Shown: piece by piece, positions 5,850 through 9,153 of the stretch
Numbering within the stretch: the first letter of the stretch is position 1
How the letters are laid out: each line of letters starts with the position of its first letter
Assembly (NCBI GenBank): GCA_002348045.1
Contig: DDYO01000093.1
Span: forward strand, 654 to 9,806
DNA: 9,153 nucleotides
Source of the DNA: Anaerolineales bacterium UBA2232
GTDB lineage: Bacteria > Chloroflexota > Anaerolineae > UBA2200
Direction of reading: 5' to 3'
Notes under the pieces: model-generated
What the model saw: only the letters and a program-made list of their open reading frames with translations
What the model was told of the DNA's origin: nothing
Database searches by the model: none
Position numbers and translations under genes: made by a program

Positions 5850-7004
5850 ATGGCGACCATTCCTTACAGCCGCGTTGTAAAAGTCAATCTTTCCCGCGCT
5901 GATAATTTTCCGACGCGGCGCGGGTTTGGGACTCAGTTGATCCTGACCCACACGGCGGTGACCGGTCAGGTGGACGCGACCAAGCGCACCAAGCTTTATG
6001 CGTCATTAGCCGAGGTGAAAGCCGACTATCCATCCAACACCTCGGTGTATACTGCTGCCCTCACTGCGTTTTCGCAGGACCCGCGCCCGGCGCGCCTGAA
6101 GGTCGGGTATGCGGCCACGCCCACCGGCAGTGATGACGCAGCCAAGAAGGCAAACTTCCTCGCCTCTCTGGACGCCATCCTGGACTATGACCAGGCCTGG
6201 TATATGCTCACCATCGACGCCGCGCTGCGGGACCAGCCCTATCTGGACGGTCTGGTCGAGTGGACCGAGGCCCAGCCGAAAATCGCCATGCTGGACAGCA
6301 ACGATACCTCCATGCTGGACCCGGAAGACGATACCAATATCGCAGCCCGGCATAAGGGTACTGTGGAGCGGACGGCTGTGTTTTATCACAGCGACGCATC
6401 CGAGTACCTGGCATCGTCCATGGCCGCCTACATGTCCACCCGCGTCTTTGACGATGCCAACAGCGCCTACACGCTGAAGTTCAAAAAAGCACCCGGTATC
6501 AACGCAGTGAATATCGGCTCTGCAGCGGTGACCGCCATTACTGGATTTGTGGAGGGTACCGGCCAGAGCGAGAGCGCAGGTCACTGTGCCAATACCCTCA
6601 TCGACATCGGTGACCAGAACTTCCTGGTTGAAGGCTCGGTACTCACCCAGAACGTATTTGTGGACGAAATCCACGCCACCGACTGGATCATTGCCCGGAC
6701 TGAGGAAGAAGCTCTGGCAATGTATCTCAACAATGCGCGCATCCCCTATACTGACCAGGGTATGCAGCAGCTGGCCTCTATTCCGCGCAGTATCATGGCG
6801 CTGGGGGTGCGGGCGGGTATCGTCGCTACCGACCAGAACCCTCAGACGGGCGAGTACGAACCCGCCTTTACGGTCACGGTCCCGTCTATTTTTGACGTGC
6901 CGGAAAGCCAGCGCAAGGCCCGCATCGCCCCGGCCATTGAGGTCAATTTCCGGTACGCCGGTGCGGTTCACTACACCACCATCAATTACACCATGACGTT
7001 CTGA
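5850..7004 (+). CDS. Tail sheath protein (DUF3383 family)
   Basis: 384 residues from ATG 5850 (AGAGGG 6 bases before; one base after the previous stop, TGATATG). An in-frame start at 5808 would overlap the terminator gene and is rejected. DUF3383 features: ATIPYSRVVKVNL (2-14), GFGTQLILTH (25-34), PARLKVGY (80-87), TAVFYHSDAS (175-184), LKFKKAPGI (209-217), FVDEIHATDWI (270-280), IPYTDQGMQQL (298-308) and a final beta segment YAGAVHYTTINYTMTF. Members form the contractile sheath around the tube, which makes this a myovirus-type tail. Codon use is biased as in the capsid gene, fitting high expression. Confidence 0.88.
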   Translation: MATIPYSRVVKVNLSRADNFPTRRGFGTQLILTHTAVTGQVDATKRTKLYASLAEVKADYPSNTSVYTAALTAFSQDPRPARLKVGYAATPTGSDDAAKKANFLASLDAILDYDQAWYMLTIDAALRDQPYLDGLVEWTEAQPKIAMLDSNDTSMLDPEDDTNIAARHKGTVERTAVFYHSDASEYLASSMAAYMSTRVFDDANSAYTLKFKKAPGINAVNIGSAAVTAITGFVEGTGQSESAGHCANTLIDIGDQNFLVEGSVLTQNVFVDEIHATDWIIARTEEEALAMYLNNARIPYTDQGMQQLASIPRSIMALGVRAGIVATDQNPQTGEYEPAFTVTVPSIFDVPESQRKARIAPAIEVNFRYAGAVHYTTINYTMTF

Positions 7005-7016
7005 GGAGCTTGATCA

Positions 7017-7442
7017 ATGGCCATTGCTTACTCGATGCTCAATGTCACGGCGACCTTGGACGGTCGCCGTGTGGTTGGGCTTATGGACGGGGACAACCCC
7101 ATTCAGGCTACTCCCGGCGCGGACGTCGGTACGATGCTCATCGGGGCTGACGGAACCTCGCTGTTCAGCCAGTCGGCAGACAAGTCTGCTACCATTACGA
7201 TCCGGCTGAAACCCAATTCGTCCACCCACCGTCAGCTGATCCAGAAGTGGCAGGCCCAGCGGGCAGGCATCCTCCGGGGCTTTCCGTTCGACTTCATCGA
7301 CAGCGGCAGCAACGAGGGGGGCAACGGTACCGACTGTTTCGTCCAGAAGGCTGCCGACCTCACCATGGGTACCAATGCCACTGTGCGCGAATGGGTGCTC
7401 GTGTCCGGTAACTGGACGCCCAACATCCCGAACGAAAGCTGA
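7017..7442 (+). CDS. Tail tube protein (DUF3277 family)
   Basis: 141 residues; GAGGAG at 7003-7008 lies 8 bases before the ATG. Beta-rich sequence with family-like blocks: YSMLNVTATLDGRRVVGLMDGD (5-26), ADKSATITIRLKPNSS (54-69), a helix RQLIQKWQAQRAG (72-84) and FPFDFIDS (89-96). DUF3277 proteins form the inner tube on which the sheath polymerises, and they regularly follow DUF3383 sheath genes. There is a single Cys (about 107). Confidence 0.85.
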   Translation: MAIAYSMLNVTATLDGRRVVGLMDGDNPIQATPGADVGTMLIGADGTSLFSQSADKSATITIRLKPNSSTHRQLIQKWQAQRAGILRGFPFDFIDSGSNEGGNGTDCFVQKAADLTMGTNATVREWVLVSGNWTPNIPNES

Positions 7443-7457
7443 GAAAAGGAGACCTAA

Positions 7458-7901
7458 ATGGCTGAGAAAAAGATTGGCGGTCGTTTGTTCCGCGTTGGGC
7501 ATGTCCTCGCGACTGACGCCATCAAACTGCAGGTACGCTTGCTGAAGATTATCGGGGGCGGGGTTGACCGCCTCCCGGTCATCCTCGCTGGGCTGGGAGA
7601 GAAGGGAAAAACTGACCCAGACGCCAAAGCCGCGTCCGATGCCGCCGCTGTGGCGGCTCTGGCTGATATCTTTGCCAAGGCGGACCCGGACGGCGTGGCG
7701 CGGCTGCTCTCGGATGTGGTATCCATGTCCCAGCTCTCCACTCCGAGCGGCGCATGGGAAACCGCAGATATCGACCAGGACTTCACCCAGAACAAACGCG
7801 ACCTCTTCCCCCTGGTGACGTTTATTCTTCAGGAGGTACTTGGGGATTTTTTCGCAGGAGCCCTGGGCAACGGCGGCATCAAGAGGGTCCTGGGCTCCTG
7901 A
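7458..7901 (+). CDS. Tail assembly chaperone, short (G-like) form
   Basis: 147 residues; AAGGAG at 7446-7451 lies 6 bases before ATG 7458. The product is mainly helical with an Ala-rich centre (PDAKAASDAAAVAALADIF, 54-72) and a hydrophobic end (LFPLVTFILQEVLGDFFAGAL). It sits between tail tube and tape measure, the place of G/GT chaperones in lambda and of gpE/E' in P2-like phages, which coat the tape measure during tail assembly. Family membership by sequence is modest; position, size and the frameshift signal carry most of the weight. Codons 131-132 (TTT TTC) form the slip site from which a longer product can be made. Confidence 0.75.
   Translation: MAEKKIGGRLFRVGHVLATDAIKLQVRLLKIIGGGVDRLPVILAGLGEKGKTDPDAKAASDAAAVAALADIFAKADPDGVARLLSDVVSMSQLSTPSGAWETADIDQDFTQNKRDLFPLVTFILQEVLGDFFAGALGNGGIKRVLGS
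7847..7853 (+). promoter_or_regulatory. Slippery heptamer T TTT TTC for -1 frameshifting
   Basis: In the chaperone frame the codons read GAT TTT TTC, giving the X XXY YYZ heptamer T TTT TTC at 7847-7853. A -1 slip joins the frame that is open to 8107. The 0-frame stop lies 45 bases further on (7899-7901). Confidence 0.7.
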
Positions 7902-8107
7902 CGCCAGGAGAGGTTCGACGGATCGCGCCGAACCTCAATTTTTTCCTGTGGAGGCCAATCCTGGCTGAACCTCCACTTTATACGCAGCGCGACCTTAGAG
8001 AATGGGTCACCCTCGCTGATGTACTCGATGCCCATGAGGCGCTTGACCTCAAGGCAGCTGAGTCAGAGAAGGTGAGAGAGGCCCGCAAATCAAATGGCAG
8101 TCGCTGA
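7853..8107 (+). CDS. Frameshift-dependent C-terminal extension of the tail chaperone (T-like)
   Basis: After a -1 slip at 7853, the frame reads 84 codons to TGA 8105-8107, so the fused product from 7458 has 216 residues (132 + 84). The part after the 0-frame stop looks like real protein: TPGEVRRIAPNLNFFLWRP, then LYTQRDLREWVTLADVLDAHEALDLKAAESEKVREA. It has no ATG, GTG or TTG between 7853 and a GTG near its very end; the only ATG in frame, at 7754, lies within the chaperone coding sequence. Free initiation is therefore unlikely and frameshifting the best explanation. It overlaps the tape measure start by 14 bases. GT-type products bind the tape measure through G-like parts and the tube protein through T-like parts. 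Confidence 0.7.
   Translation, partial: RRSPGQRRHQEGPGLLTPGEVRRIAPNLNFFLWRPILAEPPLYTQRDLREWVTLADVLDAHEALDLKAAESEKVREARKSNGSR
7855..7900 (+). promoter_or_regulatory. Stem-loop just after the slip site (possible frameshift stimulator)
   Basis: CAGGAGCCC (7855-7863) is the exact reverse complement of GGGCTCCTG (7892-7900): a 9-pair stem with a 28-base loop, beginning one base after the heptamer. CTCCTG (7895-7900) can instead pair with CAGGAG at 7905-7910 (6 pairs, 4-base loop), so two exclusive folds are possible. The one-base spacer is shorter than usual for a stimulator. Confidence 0.45.
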
Positions 8108-9153
8108 CGAGCTCATCGCCCTCCTGGGTTACGACATCACCGGTGAAGACGTGGCCCGGCGCTATGAGGGTTCCCTCAAGCGCATGGAGCAGACGGCTGA
8201 GAGGGTGGGCAACGCCATCGGTGTGGGTATGCGGATCGCCACCGCAGCCGCTGCAGCCGGTATGGCTGTTCTGGGCAAGTCTGTCATTTCTACCTCTGCT
8301 GAATTCGAAGGCTACCAGGCCACCCTTGAAACCATCGAAGGGAGCAGCGAACAAGCCAGCAAGTCACTGGACTGGATCAGTGGATTTGCTGAAACCACTC
8401 CATATGATGTTGCCCAAGTCACGGATGCGTTCATTAAGCTCAAAGCCTACGGTATTGATCCCGTAGCGAACGATGCTCTAAAAACGCTGGGCGACACCGC
8501 GTCCGCTATGGGTAAGGGCCTAAACCAAGCAATTGAAGCGTTTGCCGACGCCCAGACGGGAGAGTTTGAGCGTCTGAAGGAGTTTGGAATAAAGTCCAAG
8601 AAAGAGGGAGACAACGTCACCTTCAGTTGGACCGAAAACGGAAAGAAGCTCACCAAGACCGTCAAAAACTCCTCCGATGAAATCAGCAAGTACCTGCTGG
8701 ATACCATGGGAAACCGTTTCTCAGGTGCGATGGACCGTCAGTCCCGTACCTGGAACGGCATGATGTCCAACCTCGGTGACTCGTGGACCAACTTCAAACG
8801 TCGGATCGGGGATGCTGGGTTTTTCGGAGTGGTTAGCACTTATCTTACGCGACTGCTCTTAACCATCAAGCGCCTGGACAAAGAAGGGAAACTTGACGAG
8901 TGGGCTCAAAGCGCCAGCAAGACACTTGTTTGGTTTTCCGGTGTACTTTGGGCTCTTGGTACCAGAATTGCTGAAGTCACGCGCTTTATGATCGATAACT
9001 TTGATTCGATCAAACCTGTACTCATCGCCCTCGGCGTGGCGTTCGGCGTGCTCCTGGTGTGGGCTTTCCCAATCCTGACCGCCTTCATTGCTATCGGTCT
9101 AGCTATTGACGACTTGATTTCCTACCTTCAAGGTGGTGAGTCTGTCATCGGCT
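8094..9153 (+). CDS. Tape measure protein, N-terminal part (runs off the window)
   Basis: Open from ATG 8094 to the window end: 353 codons without stop. The N-terminus (MAVADELIALLGYDITGEDVARRYEGSLKRMEQ) is followed by an Ala/Gly-rich hydrophobic helix (41-62) and the tape measure N-terminal domain: SAEFEGYQATLETIEGSSEQA (68-88), FAETTPYDVAQVTDAFIKLKAYGI (98-121), TLGDTASAMGKGLNQAIEAFADAQTGEFERLKEFGI (131-166), then DRQSRTWNGMMSNLGDSWTNFKRRIG (214-239). Hydrophobic segments at about 276-292 and 308-338 may be membrane-active. Tape measure proteins set tail length and pass to the cell envelope on infection. The start overlaps the chaperone extension by 14 bases; GAGAGAGG (8074-8081) is 12 bases upstream. 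Codons such as CTA, ATA and AGG are commoner here than in capsid and sheath genes. Confidence 0.9.
   Translation, partial: MAVADELIALLGYDITGEDVARRYEGSLKRMEQTAERVGNAIGVGMRIATAAAAAGMAVLGKSVISTSAEFEGYQATLETIEGSSEQASKSLDWISGFAETTPYDVAQVTDAFIKLKAYGIDPVANDALKTLGDTASAMGKGLNQAIEAFADAQTGEFERLKEFGIKSKKEGDNVTFSWTENGKKLTKTVKNSSDEISKYLLDTMGNRFSGAMDRQSRTWNGMMSNLGDSWTNFKRRIGDAGFFGVVSTYLTRLLLTIKRLDKEGKLDEWAQSASKTLVWFSGVLWALGTRIAEVTRFMIDNFDSIKPVLIALGVAFGVLLVWAFPILTAFIAIGLAIDDLISYLQGGESVIG

Noticed and set aside
6006..6971. 321-codon minus-strand frame opposite the tail sheath
   Set aside because: Shadow of the DUF3383 gene in a codon-biased region; no protein motif recognised.
7604..7610. G GGA AAA slippery-type heptamer in the chaperone frame
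   Set aside because: It resembles the lambda site and is in phase, but a -1 slip here meets TGA at 7613-7615 after one codon, so it cannot make the extended product.
7754..7852. ATG 7754 as an independent start for the second chaperone ORF
   Set aside because: No SD precedes it, and the residues it would add are a Gly/Pro/Arg-rich shadow of the chaperone coding sequence.
7939..7945. Second T TTT TTC, in the phase of the frameshifted ORF
   Set aside because: A further -1 slip would enter a frame that stops after a few codons (TGA near 7966); probably just an Asn-Phe-Phe codon run.
1..9153. CRISPR array, tRNA, insertion sequence, attachment site or toxin/defence gene
   Set aside because: None seen on either strand; every stretch is accounted for by tightly packed virion genes.

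Overview
The window is part of the virion-structure operon of a contractile-tailed (myovirus-type) dsDNA phage or prophage. All genes are on the + strand, tightly packed, and follow the usual late order: portal end, MuF-like minor head protein, small ORF, DUF2213 protease/scaffold, decoration protein, DUF2184 major capsid protein, small head protein, DUF4054 connector, three neck proteins, DUF3383 tail sheath, DUF3277 tail tube, tail assembly chaperone with a frameshifted second ORF, and the start of the tape measure protein. The set DUF2213/DUF2184/DUF4054/DUF3383/DUF3277 is typical of one group of myovirus-like phages and prophages of Proteobacteria. The fairly high GC, the G/C-ending codons of the abundant proteins and the good Shine-Dalgarno (SD) sites fit a gamma- or other proteobacterial host, but the sequence does not name one. 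No integrase, lysis, replication or host gene is present, so lytic phage and prophage cannot be told apart.

Layout. 1-92: C-terminus of the gene before MuF, by position the portal. 74-2225: MuF protein, a 55-codon ORF, and a protease-scaffold fusion, joined by overlapping stops and starts. 2236-3693: decoration protein and major capsid protein, each with its own SD. 3694-3775: the largest gap (82 bp), holding a strong GC-rich hairpin without a T-tract. 3776-5848: a head protein with HeH/LEM-like helices and the connector/neck cassette, where two genes start with GTG and TTG. 5850-7442: sheath and tube. 7458-8107: tail chaperone with a T TTT TTC slip site and a second ORF that has no usable start codon of its own. 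8094-9153: tape measure N-terminal third or less, cut by the window end.

How the genes work together: protease/scaffold, major capsid and decoration proteins build and mature the head; portal, MuF and connector/neck proteins form the DNA gate and the joining surface; the chaperone pair loads the tape measure, on which tube and then sheath polymerise; the terminator caps the tail.

The best points for a second look are the -1 frameshift cassette, an internal SD-led start that would yield a free scaffold from the protease gene, a His/Ser/His triad proposal for the DUF2213 domain, and a cysteine-rich small ORF that may start inside MuF. I found no convincing new defence or accessory system; the region is a conserved phage morphogenesis module.
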